A DNA stretch of 64,000 nt from Nectonema munidae (lineage: Eukaryota; Nematomorpha; Nectonematoida; Nectonematidae): assembly GCA_030549495.1 (NCBI GenBank), contig JAUIRK010001052.1, positions 124,001 through 188,000 on the forward strand, written 5' to 3'. Shown here piece by piece: positions 49,201 to 60,525 of the stretch. Positions within the stretch are counted from its first letter, which is position 1. The number at the start of each line of letters is the position of its first letter. Made by a program: the position numbers and the translations under genes. The notes under the pieces are model-generated. The model searched no databases and was not told the origin of the DNA. It saw only the letters and a program-made list of their open reading frames with translations.

Positions 49201-50738
49201 ACTTAGAGTTGTTTCAATATGTGATATTCAATAATTGGTATTTATAAAATATTTAGTGAAGCCAATTTTTGTCACAATTCTATCGAAGATAATGGCTAAA
49301 TATGTAATTTTTTGAATTAAAGTTTTAAATGCCTTAGAATGTAAAGTCATCAATACATTCGTATTTTCAACCAAAATTATGTTTTAGTGAAAATATAGAA
49401 AGATATTTCCGTGTTAAAATGGGTCTAAAAACATAACATAACTTAAGTGTATTAAGCAATGTAAAGAGGCTAATCGCCTATATATGGGAATTGCATCAAA
49501 TATAATACAATAAAATACAAATCAATCAAATAATGAGATATCTTTTATCTTTCCAAAAATCATCAAGCTTCTTTCAAAAATATTTATATTCAAGGAATCG
49601 ACAACTTCATTTGGCAAACCATTCCAGTCATTATAGGCTTTTTGTGTTAAATAGTGTTGTCTCTAATTACTTTGGTCGGAATCAGGTTTAAAGTTCAGTG
49701 AATGTGATCTGGAAATTCTCTTTGAGTAACCAGGCAAAACATTCTCGTCAATGTTTCCTTTCACAATATTAAATATAGTAATCATTTCATTCCTTAAGCT
49801 TCTGTAATACAAAGAAGGAAGATTAGTTTTCTCCATTCTTCTAATGTAACATAAACTTTTCATTCCTTTCAAGTGTTTTGTAAATACTCTTTGAACATTT
49901 TCTATTTTTCTGATGTTCATGATTGAAGAATTTCCAAAAATCACATTTCCATATTCTAAAACAGTCCTGACTAAAGATTTGAACGGGAGAAACTTCAATG
50001 TCAGATAGCACAAAAGTATTGTTTAACATGTGTAATATAGAGAAAGCTTTCTTTACAACATGACAAACATGATGATAAAAACAAAATTTTGAATCAACAC
50101 AATTAATCCTAAAGCATTGTGTTTTTCAACTTGATTAAGTTTAGTTCTACCTATATACAAATTAGTATCATCTGTTTTGCATCTGAAATACTTTATTTTG
50201 ACTTTATGACTGTTCCATTTTTGTGCATAATTTTAATATACCTGCCATATAGCCGTCATTTCTGACTTTTTGTTCAGTAGTTGTTCCACTGTTAAATCTT
50301 ATTTTTTATTTTTTTCTCATAGTATTTTTTATTGTATTATTAATTTAATTGACAAATATAATTAATAAATCTTCTTCTTGTTCTGTTTTTCCAACTTGAA
50401 GGTGACAGTATATACTTGTAATATTGATTTGCAAATCCCATTCTCTACTCTATTTATATATTTTATATAAATCTTCTTGTAAATTTTTTTTGCCATCATC
50501 ACTAGAACCCTTGAATAATTTAATATCATCAGCATAAATTGTTACATTTGATTTCAAATGATCACTTATATCATTCATGAATATAGAAAAGAATACCGGT
50601 CCTAATACTGAACCTTGTGGGATTGCACTTATAATTTCTGAGGTTTCTGAACACATTTGAAATATTTCAGTTTTAATATCAATCTCTCATGGGGGACAGT
50701 GTCAAAAGCTTTCTGAAAGTCGAAATATATAACATTTA
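46281..50738 (-). repeat. Arm B of the 4.45-kb inverted duplication
   Basis: Reverse complement of arm A (7660-14723) without its two later insertions. It holds empty target sites for both: TTAATACACTTAAG (for the piggyBac element) and CCTACACCCTAAG (for the hAT MITE). The LINE portion is 49432-50738 and the non-coding portion 46281-49431. The open frame at 48951-49160 is non-conserved low-complexity sequence. Arms face each other across about 31.5 kb that contains all TFAP2 coding exons. Confidence 0.85.
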
Positions 50739-51860
50739 CCGTTTAATCATTTCTAAAGAAAATTTATTAGATAATTCAACTAAGTTTCTTATTGTTGACT
50801 TTTTTGGAAGGAAACCATGTTGATGTTTCGATATCAGTTTGTTTTTTTCAAGATGATTAACAACTTCATCCTTTATTATTGACTTAAATACTTTAAAAAT
50901 TTCATTGTTGACTGATATTGGTCTATACTTATAAATAATTTTTTTCTCACCTTTTTTGTAAATTGGTGATATACAACTTAACTTCCATGCATCTCGTAGT
51001 TTGCATTCGATTAAAGATTTGTTATATAAAATAGTCAAAGGTTTAGCTAAAACATTACAGAGTCTTTTGAAAAAAAAAGGTGAAATGTTGCCAATTCCAG
51101 GAGATTTGGAAGTGTCTAAATTACTAAGTTTGTAATAAAATTCAGGCATTGCTATTTGTATTTTTTTAATTGGCTGTGAAATTTTGTTGACTTCAACCAC
51201 TTTAGCCAGAAATTTACTCTCACTTCGAAAGATGGAAGAAAAGTATTGTTTATGCTTCAGGTAATAACTCATCTTCAATTTTATTGCCATCTTCACTATT
51301 GTTTCAACAGCCTTTTTTGAGTTTTGCTTGTATTCTTTTAAGATATTGATTTCATAGTCAATTCTATTTTTTTGTTAATTTTCTAAGACAATTACTGATT
51401 CTTTTGTATTGTTCATAACTATTTTCATTACCATATTTTTTTTATAGAGTTAAGAATTTCTTTTTTTTATAGGGAGAAATAGTATCTTTATTCATATACA
51501 ATTTGAAGTATTTTCTATCCTAAGATTTAGGTACGTGCAGTTAAATTTGTTCTCTTAATAAATTTTCAAAAATTTTCGAACTTCTTTCTATATCATTTTT
51601 TTCTAAAATAGTCCAATCAATTTTTTTATATTACCTTCAATAGAAAAAAATCTACAGTATGAAACTTGTATTTTGAATTAGCTGATCTACTTTGAATTGT
51701 TCTTGAAACAGAAAATGAAACGCAATAATGATCGCTTTTTGATTATAAATCATTATCAATGAGATATTCATCATTGGTGATTAATAGATTTAACAAACTT
51801 TCATTTCCGGTCAGATCTATTCTCGCTGGTGTCCAAACTACCATATAAACCACTATAACA
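49432..51860 (-). mobile_element. LINE (Jockey/CR1-like), 5'-truncated, broken
   Basis: Reading minus, the element starts near 51860 inside the endonuclease domain (NSLLTNDEYLIDNDL, SDHYCVSFSVSRT with the terminal SDH motif). It continues with reverse transcriptase at 51296-50736 (LDTSKSPGIGNISPFFFKRL, ISPIYKKGEKKIIYKYRPIS, KHQHGFLPKKS), GSVLGPVFFSIFMNDISDHL, then TIYADDIKLFKG at about 50540 (catalytic YADD). A C-terminal segment at 50013-49663 follows (VQRVFTKHLKGMKSLCYIRR). A few frame breaks separate these. It ends in a TTATG/CATAA repeat tail at 49432-49446. About 2.4 kb of an expected 4-5 kb element. Confidence 0.85.
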
Positions 51861-51973
51861 TAGAAATCATTACAAATTGCTTTCTATCCTTTTTAAAAAA
51901 AAACAAGAATTTTTACCCAGTTGTCTTTCTATTTTTACCTTTTCAAATCAAAGAGGAATCAATTATAGAAAAG

Positions 51974-52345
51974 TATCAAATTAACTACACAGCAAAATCT
52001 AGGTATATGCTAGCAATATGTAGTTGAATAAATATTCAAAAACACGATGACCTTGACCCCCTTGTCTCCTCATTTTAATTATATCAAATAGGACAGGGAA
52101 CACACTTTGATATAAATAAGTATCAAATTAAATAAATGGAAAGTCTATAGCTACACTGAGTGTAGTAATGTGTAATTGAATAAATATTTAAAAACACAAA
52201 GATCCCGTTATCTCCCCTTTGTTATTTATTATATCAAATCACAAACAGAACAAATTTTATTTTAAAATATGTCAAATTGAATACACAGAAAAATCTAGGT
52301 AAATCGTAGTAATATGTCATTGATTATAGGGAGTAAAATTAAGAG
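51974..52345 (+). repeat. Tandem repeat, about 148-bp unit, 2.5 copies
   Basis: Units begin with TATCAAATTAA at 51974 and 52121 and TGTCAAATTGA at 52270 (spacing 147 and 149). Each continues with ACACAG-AAAATCTAGGTA, TAATATGTxxTTGA, AAACACxAxGA and CCTTGTCTCCTC-like segments. Copies are clearly diverged. It sits between the truncated LINE and the next element. Possibly a minor satellite. Confidence 0.65.
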
Positions 52346-52442
52346 AGACTAGTGAATATCTTCATTTTTTTAGGGTTGAGAATGTAGTGACTAAAAAATT
52401 GCGAGAAGTTGTCTCCAGTTTCCAACCTCTTGAGGTTTTGGA

Positions 52443-52445
<3 letters not shown>

Positions 52446-52474
<29 letters not shown>
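52446..52474. repeat. (AT)n microsatellite
   Basis: About 14 AT dinucleotides, immediately before the proposed left end of the next element. Similar shorter (AT)n runs occur at about 18178-18194, 22573-22592, 34514-34526 and 62896-62912. Confidence 0.9.
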
Positions 52475-52475
<1 letters not shown>

Positions 52476-52477
<2 letters not shown>

Positions 52478-54542
52478 GGTGGCCCTTATTTTTTGACTTT
52501 GGTAAAAAAAGTTTCCCAACCCAAAATTCAAACATTTCTATATTTTTTTGTTTTGATTAGATTTAGCTTTAATAAACTATTTTGATTTTTCTTTTCTCAA
52601 ATTCTCTACACTTTAAAATGGAAAGTAATTTCGAATTTTTCTCTTCAAGAAATTTAAGAAGAAATTTTTTTTCTCATTGTTGGTTCTATTTGGAATCAAA
52701 TCGTTGGAGCAAAATTGCCTTCAAATTTTCAGGCATTATGCGTATTTTTTTTTATAATATGAAAGTTGTTAAACTCACTGCAAAAGAAAGTGCGGCCTTA
52801 GTAATTCAAGAAATTCTTATTTTTTGGCAGAAAGCTCGAATTCGCACAAAAAGAATTGACCATTGTATTGAAAAGCTGCTTAAATTCCACGAAGAATGGA
52901 AAGATTTACAAAAAGAATTGACCATTGTATTGAAAAGCTGCTTAAATTCTACGAAGAATGGAAAGATTTACAAAAAGAATTGACCATTGTATTGAAAAGC
53001 TGCTTAAATTCTACGAAGAATGGAAAGATTTACAAAAAAATGTTAGCAGATCTTCTGCCAAAGAAAAGGCAAAAAAAGATAGCTTTATAGAAAGAATAGA
53101 TGATTTATTCGATATAGCCCATTTGGATGTTTTGTCTCAAATAAAATTGAGTTTCTGAATCTTCAACGTCAAAAAGGTCTATCCGGTTCTATGACTGGAT
53201 TAGATCAAAAGTTATTGCATAAAGTGGAAATTCCCAAAATTAAATCAAGCTCTGGGGAAAAACAAACATTAGCAATATAGTATCAAGTCATCGAAAATTG
53301 GAATATTTTAGATAAAGTTCCACTTTGCTTTGATACAACAACTAGCAACACAGGTCAAAAGAATGGTGTATGCACAATTATTCAAAAAATTTTAAAGCGT
53401 GAATTATTATATTTAACTTGTAGGCATCATATTTTTGAGCTAGTTTTGAAGAGTTGTTTCTGATTTACTAATGAAACCCACTTCTGCTCCTGATATGAGT
53501 CTCTTCAAAAAATTCAAGAAAATTGGCACGCAATAGATCAAAAAAAGTTTATAACAGGCAGAAATAAAATTCCTGATTATGATCGCTGTGAAATTTCTAA
53601 ATTTATCTAATATCATCTTTCTCAAAATAATCAGATAAGAGATGATTATAAAGAGCTACTAGAACTCACATTAATATTTATTGGCGAAGTTCATGGCAAT
53701 GAAATATTATTTCGTAGACCTGGTAGCCATGCAAGATGGATGTCCAAAGCAATTTATGCTTTTAAAATTTTTATGTTTAAAAATGAGTTTAAAATGGAAT
53801 TGTCATAAATTAACTCTATAACAAGAATATGCCTTTTTCTTGCTCTTATCTACGTTCCTGCATGGTTTACTTGTCCTAATGCAATTAAAGCGCCATACCA
53901 CGACTTCAATATTATATGGTCAAGCTCATAAAGTTTCAGGAAATTGATTCCCAGAAATTCGCTAATCATTTCTGGTATCTTGCTTGAAAGAATGTTGCTA
54001 TCTCTGTTTGATGAAACTGTTCCGAATGATATCAAAGCAAAAATGGCTAAAATTATAATAAATTCATCGACTAAAAATAATGAAATTAATGAGAAAAAAT
54101 ATTGGCTTCCTAAAAACAAGTTGTCTTCTTTTTTAACTTTAGATTTTTCTTCATTAGCAATTTTATTTACAAAAAAAATTTTCGCGAGATTTCCAATCAG
54201 TTTTCAATCTTTCTCAAAGAAGATCCTTTGTTATGGAAAGAAATGTCTTGTTTTAAAAGGTTAAGAAAAAGTTAAAAAGATTGAAGTTATAAATGATGTT
54301 TCAGAAAGAGGAATAAAGCTCATAGAAGATTATCATAATATCTTTACAAATGATGAAAAAACAAAAAAATTGGGCTTCAAAATGTCACTGAAAACAGAAA
54401 AATTTATTTAAAATTTACCAAATAAGACCAAATGTTATCTTAGTACATTTGTTATTAAAAAAAATTTAAATTTTTTGCAATAAAGATACATTTTTTTAAT
54501 TCCAAAAATTCTGTTATTCCTTTCTGTCCTGAGGGTCGCCTT
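52476..54542 (+). mobile_element. Uncharacterised transposon-like coding element, broken
   Basis: A broken coding region on + . N-terminal part: MKVVKLTAKESAALVIQEIL, FWQKARIRTKRIDHCIEKLL, DSFIERIDDLFDIAHLDVLS. Then GLDQKLLHKVEIPKIKSS, VPLCFDTTTSNTGQKNG, LLYLTCRHHIFELVLK, FITGRNKIPDYDRCE, DDYKELLELTLIFIGE, FRRPGSHARWMSKAIYAFKI and YVPAWFTCPNAIKAPYHD. I recognise this set (DTT-SNTG, CRHH, H-ARWM) as a family found in very many copies in arthropod and cnidarian genomes, without a function known to me. Several stops and frame changes interrupt it. Putative ends AGGGTGGCCCT (52476-52486) and, inverted, AAGGCGACCCT (54532-54542) match 8 of 11; no target duplication was seen. Confidence 0.6.
52853..53038 (+). 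repeat. 62-bp unit in three tandem copies
   Basis: Units at 52853-52914, 52915-52976 and 52977-53038 are nearly identical (mainly a C/T change in TTCCACGAAG against TTCTACGAAG). Each encodes, in one frame, IDHCIEKLLKFHEEWKDLQK. As 62 is not a multiple of 3, the two added copies shift the reading frame of the host element. The near-identity indicates a recent expansion. Confidence 0.9.
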
Positions 54543-54664
54543 AGGTTTTAAAAAAAAAGGTCAAATTTTCAAAATTAATTTCTTTTAGAGGTATAAACAT
54601 AATTAAATTATGGGAGCAACAAAATTAAGGATTTAAAGTTTTAGTTTATACCCTAATATTTATA

Positions 54665-54936
54665 ATCCTTCACGGAGAAAAAGCTTCTTACGACAAAAAG
54701 CTTCTTTTTTCCATTTTGATTGACAACTAACATTATAATCTTCGACATAATCCTTTACATGTAATAAAACTTGTCTAGGATCTATCTAGGTTCTAGGATA
54801 AAAAGCTTCTTAAGACAAAATCTTCTAATTTAATGTTGTGTAAATGACGACGATTGACGTTTCAACTAGCCAATGAAAAGGATATAATGATAAGCTCTTA
54901 ATAAGTATGTTTATAAGCCGCCTAGCCCTCCCCCAT
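54665..54936. repeat. Two extra MULE-terminus-like segments
   Basis: CACGGAGAAAAAGCTTCTTA (54674-54693) and GGTTCTAGGATAAAAAGCTT (54788 onward) both resemble the end of the adjacent MULE (GGTTCTAGGAGAAAAGGCTT), in the same orientation as its left end. The second continues with CCAATGAAAAGG, parallel to CCAATCAAAAT in the MULE. They suggest remnants of related elements inserted side by side. Confidence 0.5.
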
Positions 54937-56705
54937 GGTTCTAGGAGAAAAGGCTTATAACAACAAAAGGCTATGATGCGTGTATGATGATGAATGACAT
55001 ATAAAATATCCAATCAAAATGTGACTCTTGGTAATAAAGATGTAAAGTGCGAAACGGGTATGAGAGTGATAAAAATTACAGGTTACATATACCCAAGTTG
55101 CTTGTGATACACCACTATACTTAACATATCGTCATATATTATTTTTATAAATACAATTAACGTTTTGTTTCTGCATTAATCCATTTTTATTTTTAAAATA
55201 AATATGAAATTTATATAATATATTTTTGTAAAACTCATTTATAGGTTATAATTGTAAGTTATTTTTTAAAATGCAGCTTTGATCAAGATTGAACATATAT
55301 AAAATCTATTATAAACTAATTCATTTTATTATAAATTTGCAATAAAAAATATAATATGTACTTGAAATAAAATAGTTTATTTTTTTCGTTAAAAAAAATT
55401 AATAGTGCAGCCACGAAAATATCATTTTTTTGCATAAAAATTAATAACTAAAAAAGTTTACCAAAAAATGAACAACAATATTATATAATATTAAAAATCG
55501 CATTATAATAAATTACTTTCATAACAAAAAAACATATTAAAACTTTATTATAAATTCAAAATTGAGTTGATTGAAAAGTTGTTAGATTTTTCGTTTCTTC
55601 TTTTTGACTGCAAAGTAAACAATAGATGACAGGAATCTGGATTCTGTTGTGCATTGCATGTATTGTAAAAATTTGCATAAAATGTTTAGGTGACTTTTTA
55701 AATGTTCCGTCAATGTAAATTGCTTCAACATTACAAACATTTTTCAAATGATTAAAGATTTCACCATAAAAAATAATGATTCTTTCATTATCAAAGATGG
55801 CATCATATTGTATAATGTCCCCGAGCAAAAATGATATTTTTCAGGGATGCTGAAATAAATACTATCTAGATTTTTTCACGTTTTCTATTATATCTTATAT
55901 TTCTTAATACATTTTTTTTAGCAGACATCTTTTATAAGCACTGAGTGTAGAAATATTTTCTCTATTAAAAACAAAAATAAAATTAGCAAGAAACTAATAT
56001 AAGGGTTTACCTATATATTTGACTTGTTGATTTAAAACTATTTCTCGCTTCATTTTTTATTTTCTCATTAAAAAGTTCCATTTCGCTGTTTTCTTCATGA
56101 TTGTGAGGAACATACTTTTTAATGCAATTTGCAATATTTTTTTTAAAAATAATTCTTCCTAAAAAAAATTTAAACATTATAACCTTTATGGTATTTTTTA
56201 AAACCCAAAAGCAATTAATTAAAATTATTTCAAATTTATATCTAAAATTTTAAAAGTACCTGGACACTTTTTTGAACGCTGTTTCGTACATTGATATAAG
56301 ATCGTTGTTTGATATTCTTTTTGTTTATAATAGGTATAACCGTTGAAAAACATTTTGAAAGAAAATGAAATAAATAAACAACAAATATTAAAATAGTTTA
56401 TAAAAATATTGTGGAAATAATTAACTAGAATTAAAACTCTGCAAGTCTTTATTATGAATAAAATACTTGTAATAAGATTAGTAGAAAAATTCAGGAAATA
56501 ATTATCAAGAATTATAACTGTGCTGTCTCTTATTGTGCATAAGATTAGTAGAAAAAATCTGGAAATAATTATCTAGAATTATAATTGCAGTCTCTTATTG
56601 TGCATACAATGTTTATAATGATGCTTTGCTTATCTGTCAATCAATGTCAACTACAGACATTACAATGTTAGCCATTTGTCGTTATAAGCCCTTTCTCCGT
56701 CAACC
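54937..56705 (-). mobile_element. MULE (Mutator-like) transposon with both ends and 9-bp duplication
   Basis: A 1769-bp element. The left end is GGTTCTAGGAGAAAAGGCTT, then ATAACAACAAAAGGCT. The right end read inward is GGTTGACGGAGAAAGGGCTT, then ATAACGACAAATGGCT. It is flanked by a perfect 9-bp duplication CTCCCCCAT (54928-54936 and 56706-56714), the size expected for MULEs. On the minus strand it encodes a FLYWCH finger and a MULE transposase domain split by introns. Perfect duplication but broken coding frame means relatively recent insertion of an already defective copy, or quick decay. Confidence 0.88.
55556..56353 (-). pseudogene. FLYWCH-MULE transposase gene, three exons, broken
   Basis: Minus strand. 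Exon A 56353-56260: MFFNGYTYYKQKEYQTTILY, QCTKQRSKKCP, ending at donor CCAG|GTACTT. Exon B 56158-56011 (148 bp, acceptor TTTTTAG): GRIIFKKNIANCIKKYVPHN, HEENSEMELFNEKI, ending TATAG|GTAAAC. Exon C from 55961 (acceptor AATAG): ENISTLSAYKRCLLKK, later GEIFNHLKNVCNVEAIYIDG, TFKKSPKHFMQIFTIHAMHN and PVIYCLLCSQKEE. The C..C..HNH pattern over exons A-B is a FLYWCH zinc finger. IDGTFKKSP with FTIH is the MULE catalytic core around the first Asp. Both introns keep phase, but exon C has early stops and the C-terminal part of the transposase is missing. Confidence 0.75.
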
Positions 56706-56714
56706 CTCCCCCAT

Positions 56715-58989
56715 CACTTACCACAGTCACTTGAGTTCTGTATACAATAAGACCTCTCCTGCGTTAATTGGGTTTTGTATTGTGTATCCACACCCACGGT
56801 GTGTGTATACAGAAAAAACAGCTTCATGAAATCTATCAGATGTATTTCAAGCTTTTATATAATTATGCGTTGTTGGTATTAAACAGCTTACGCTGCATTC
56901 TCACTTGAAAAATCTTATATAGCTTCTTTTAAAGTTCTTCTTAGCCAATTGGATATATTTAAAGGCTTAAGGGTAGAAAATGAGGCATCATGGTGAACAA
57001 AAATCGATTGAGATAAATTTCAATTTAATACCTACTATTCAGTCAATAAATCGATGTTCTAAATTATAAATTAGTTAACTATTACATGCACTGCAGGTAA
57101 GATTATTCCTTCAATGATGCTATCTTTGTTTGCCTTCTAGATTTGAAGAAAATTATTTTGGAGAATGCAAAAATAGATACTAAGAGCAAGAAGTTAATAT
57201 ATCCAACACACATATTCTGGAATTCTGAATCGGTTTACGTTTGTTTGTTATTAGTTATGAAAATTATTCTTAATATGCTTTGTTTGCTTCTAAACTTATT
57301 CGATAAATTGTCAAGACCGAAGATTAAAATTAAGTATATAATTCGTTGCTTCACTCCTCCAAATTATTTAATAATGTTTTCTTTAGTAATTACATTTTTT
57401 TGTAAACTACTGTGTTTCAAATATTAAGAGCCATGACCTATATTAAATTTTCTTAAATTTACGAGGACTGGCTTGTATTTGGATTAGAAATAAAATGCTG
57501 CGGTTTATAGCAATAGATTAAAAAGAGATAAATTGTAAAAGTTTAGTCCTAAAACCAAAAGCAACAAAATTAATTTGTTCCAAAAAAAATTTCAGGCTCT
57601 GGGCCTTTTTCTTCAATTAAAATTTTGTTTATCGATTAAGGCATTATATTTTCCAAATGTTTTTTTTTAATTTATCACGATAAATTTCATGTTTGTAAAT
57701 TAATGATGTTTCACAAAAACTTTGACCATTTACCAAATATGGAGCAAACAAACTGCTATTAATATTATTCCGCAATCCACACACATTCAATTAAACATGA
57801 CTGGATTAGCAGATTAGAAGATGGCTTATATCAAAATGATATGCGAAACATGATAGTTAATTGCAAGTGAATAGAAGATGGCTTATAGAAAATATTTACT
57901 GTCCTATAGTTTATTTGGATTTAGCTAGTTGGATCAATTCTAATGCGCCAAACTTTTTTTAAGCAAAATGTTATAGATATTGACAAATGTTTTCATTCAA
58001 ATGAAAATACTTTTGTAAATAATGTAAGATTTAAGAAATTACATAATATATTACTAAACTTACAGATTCAATCCCATAAATTTGACTATAGTTTGAAGTG
58101 TTTTAAATGATTTTTATTCACACTACCATATGTAAACAGATGCTTTTCTTACTCTCTTCTCATCACATATAGGATTACTGCGTTATATCTCAAATAAACT
58201 TAATTGTAAAATTATTAAGAACTTTCATAAAGATGATAATTTTGAGCATTATGCCTTTTTTTTAAATAATAAGACAAACACAAGATTAAACAATTTATAT
58301 AGCCCTCTTTTTACTCTATTCTTAAGCATAGAGTTTTTTCTTTCCTATCTCAGTAGAATTTATCTATTCTGGATTGAATATATTTGTTTATCAATTTCCA
58401 AGTGGACACTTTTAAAATAAATGATAGCATATTAAACTTTTTCATATTTTGCATTCAAATAGTTTGACATTTTGCCAAACACCCCTACACCCCCTTCTTC
58501 CGATACAATTATCGATAATTTTCTTATTCTAGGCTCATTTTTTGCTTACATAACAACGAATTATAAAATTTACATCTCTCACCACTTCCAAATTTGTTTA
58601 TCCATTAGCTTTGATATTCGGTATTCAAAAAATCAGATTCCTTTTTCTTATCAAAGAATTTCCTTAAAAAATATTCTAGTTTTTATTGGGAATGTCATCT
58701 GAATCAGCAGAGCCACTTCCATGATGATCTTCTAAAGTCTACATCGAATCCGATATCATCTTTTATCATATGCCGAGTAGACAAGTATAGGTTTCGGTAA
58801 CAAGTACAAATAAAAGCATCAGGGATGTTGGTATATAAAGGGAATCACTTATAAAAATAAAATAAAAAACATTGTAGGATTATTTATGCTATGAAGAGTT
58901 GGTTTAATTATATTAAAAACAAAGTTATTTTCTCTAAAAAAAATATTACGAATATTTCCACTAATGTCACATAAAAGAAGACGTGTAGA
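56715..58989. other. Intergenic, nothing recognised
   Basis: AT-rich. The open frames at 57143-57427 (+) and 58472-58702 (+) translate into hydrophobic or low-complexity peptides without known motifs and lack supporting context. A short direct repeat AGAAGATGGCTTATA occurs at about 57818 and 57882. Confidence 0.45.
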
Positions 58990-59375
58990 ATTAACTTAAC
59001 AACTTAACTTAAAATGTGCCGGTTTTTTTGGTTTTCTTCCTCTGAAGAATTCAAAGGTTTTTACGGTTAGGTAGTGCTCTGGCGACCCGATTCTACGTGG
59101 TTAGTAATCAAGCTATCACTAGACATTAAGTTTGTTTCCCTAATTGGGAGCGTTCGCGTTAGGATAGTATCGATCACTCAGCTGTATTTATATATTTGTA
59201 ACATAAATTCTTGTAAAATAATATATATAATAAGGTATAGCTATGCAGTAACAAGGGCCGGTAGGTGTTTAGTGGGATGGAAAGTCCAGGTAGACCTGGA
59301 CTCAGCATTCCGGGCGGGCCACGATATTCGAAAGGATGGGTGCGAACGCCACAAACAACTTAACTTAACTTAATT
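58990..59375 (+). repeat. SINE-like dispersed repeat with TTAAC tails
   Basis: Bounded by TTAACTTAACAACTTAAC on the left and CTTAACTTAACTTAATTAAC on the right. Inside are GGTAGGTGTTTAGTGGG (A-box-like), TCCAGGTAGACCTGGACTC (short palindrome), GGCGGGCCACGATATTCG and GGGTGCGAACGCC (B-box-like). The right part repeats at 6555-6632. The 59074-59373 open frame is a by-product of the repeat. The SINE interpretation is an inference, since the distance between the boxes is longer than in tRNAs. Confidence 0.5.
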
Positions 59376-59739
59376 AACTCGGTATACAAAGCGTTTAACA
59401 AGCGCATAATTATTCAGGCTTCCTGTGCTAGAAAAAAATCTGTTTACATAGATCATAACATGTTTTAACATGTAAAATTTCACTTCTATTACTTTGAACC
59501 AATACATGTCAGTTTAAACTTAGTTTTAAGGAAATCTTCTAATGCGTATGGATTTAATATTCAACATATCAAGATGATTAAATCTTTTTCTTATTTTATT
59601 TTATTTTTTTATCTTAATAAGTATATGTTAAAATTTGATGTATCATTCAGTCTTGAAACAAAACAAATAGTTGCTGTTCCGAAAAAGCCAAATGTGTCGT
59701 GGCTCTCTAAATTTAAACGTCATAGCAATAATCTGAAAA

Positions 59740-59945
59740 AATTTTGAGAAAATTCTTCATTCGCAAGCTACTATCTAACTTTCTTGGAAGACAACCAATT
59801 CCTTTCTAATAAACAATTTAGCCTTCGTAAGGGTCTTTTAACTCAAAATTTGCACAGTTTATTTCTTGACAAAGTAATACTTGATTTAGAGCCAAAAATA
59901 GAAATTGAGCAATTTTTTAAATCGATCAAAAAAGTTTGGTTCTTT
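59740..59945 (+). pseudogene. Non-LTR reverse transcriptase relic
   Basis: The frame at 59784-59945 reads MEDNQFLSNKQFSLRKGLLT then QNLHSLFLDKVILDLE. This resembles the LINE RT segment 'N-LL-x-x-QFGFRKGRST-x-x-A...FLD' just upstream of the first catalytic block. The rest of the element is not recognisable, so it is a short fragment. Confidence 0.4.
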
Positions 59946-60226
59946 ATCGCATGCAATTCAATTAAGTGAACTGTCCAAATAGCTTTTTAATAACATGGCA
60001 TATAAATTTCCTGCATCGTGTTACAATAATATAAAATAATTTGTTCAATTTAATCAGTCAATTTTGGATATCGGTTCTTTATAAGCTTACACATAAAGGG
60101 TTCAAACATAGCCTTTACTATTTTAAATTTAAATTAATGATTTATACAAATTTTCAAAATTATTTCATTCCATATTAAATGCTGAAGATGTTACACTGTT
60201 ATTTGTTTACTTATCTTACAGCTACA

Positions 60227-60525
60227 CAGAGCCCGCGCTACCTATTAAATTTTGGGGCACAAGCCCCCCTCCTCCCCCCTAATTATTTCTCAAGCCCCCA
60301 AGTTAATTTCCAAGCTCCCCTAAAAAATTTTTCATTACCCTAAAAAATATGTCAAACATCTAGCATTCATGATAATTTCTTTCATGAAAATGTAATGTGT
60401 ATAGATATGGCTTGACAAATACAGCATATGTTTTCTTTTCGCCTTGAAGCAGATTAATCTGATAGTTCAAAAATTAGCGCCCCAATGAAGCCCCCTCGCT
60501 AAAATTTTGCTTAACGCGGGCACTG
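60227..60525. mobile_element. hAT-type MITE with CAGNGCCCGCG termini
   Basis: A 299-bp element. It starts CAGAGCCCGCGCTACC and, from the right inward, reads CAGTGCCCGCGTTAAG. It is flanked by CAGCTACA (60219-60226) and CAGCTAGA (60526-60533), 7 of 8 matching. Internally it has C-rich stretches (GCCCCCCTCCTCCCCCC) and GAAGCCCCCTCGC near the right end. No coding sequence. Confidence 0.85.

Noticed and set aside
52476-52486. Confident assignment of element ends from AGGGTGGCCCT
   Set aside because: The motif is itself nearly palindromic and the partner matches only 8 of 11 with no target duplication, so the ends are given as tentative.
57143-57427. 94-codon open frame on +
   Set aside because: Hydrophobic and AT-driven composition without a recognisable family, splice context or promoter.
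59074-59373. 99-codon open frame on +
   Set aside because: Lies wholly within a dispersed SINE-like repeat, so the frame is a by-product.
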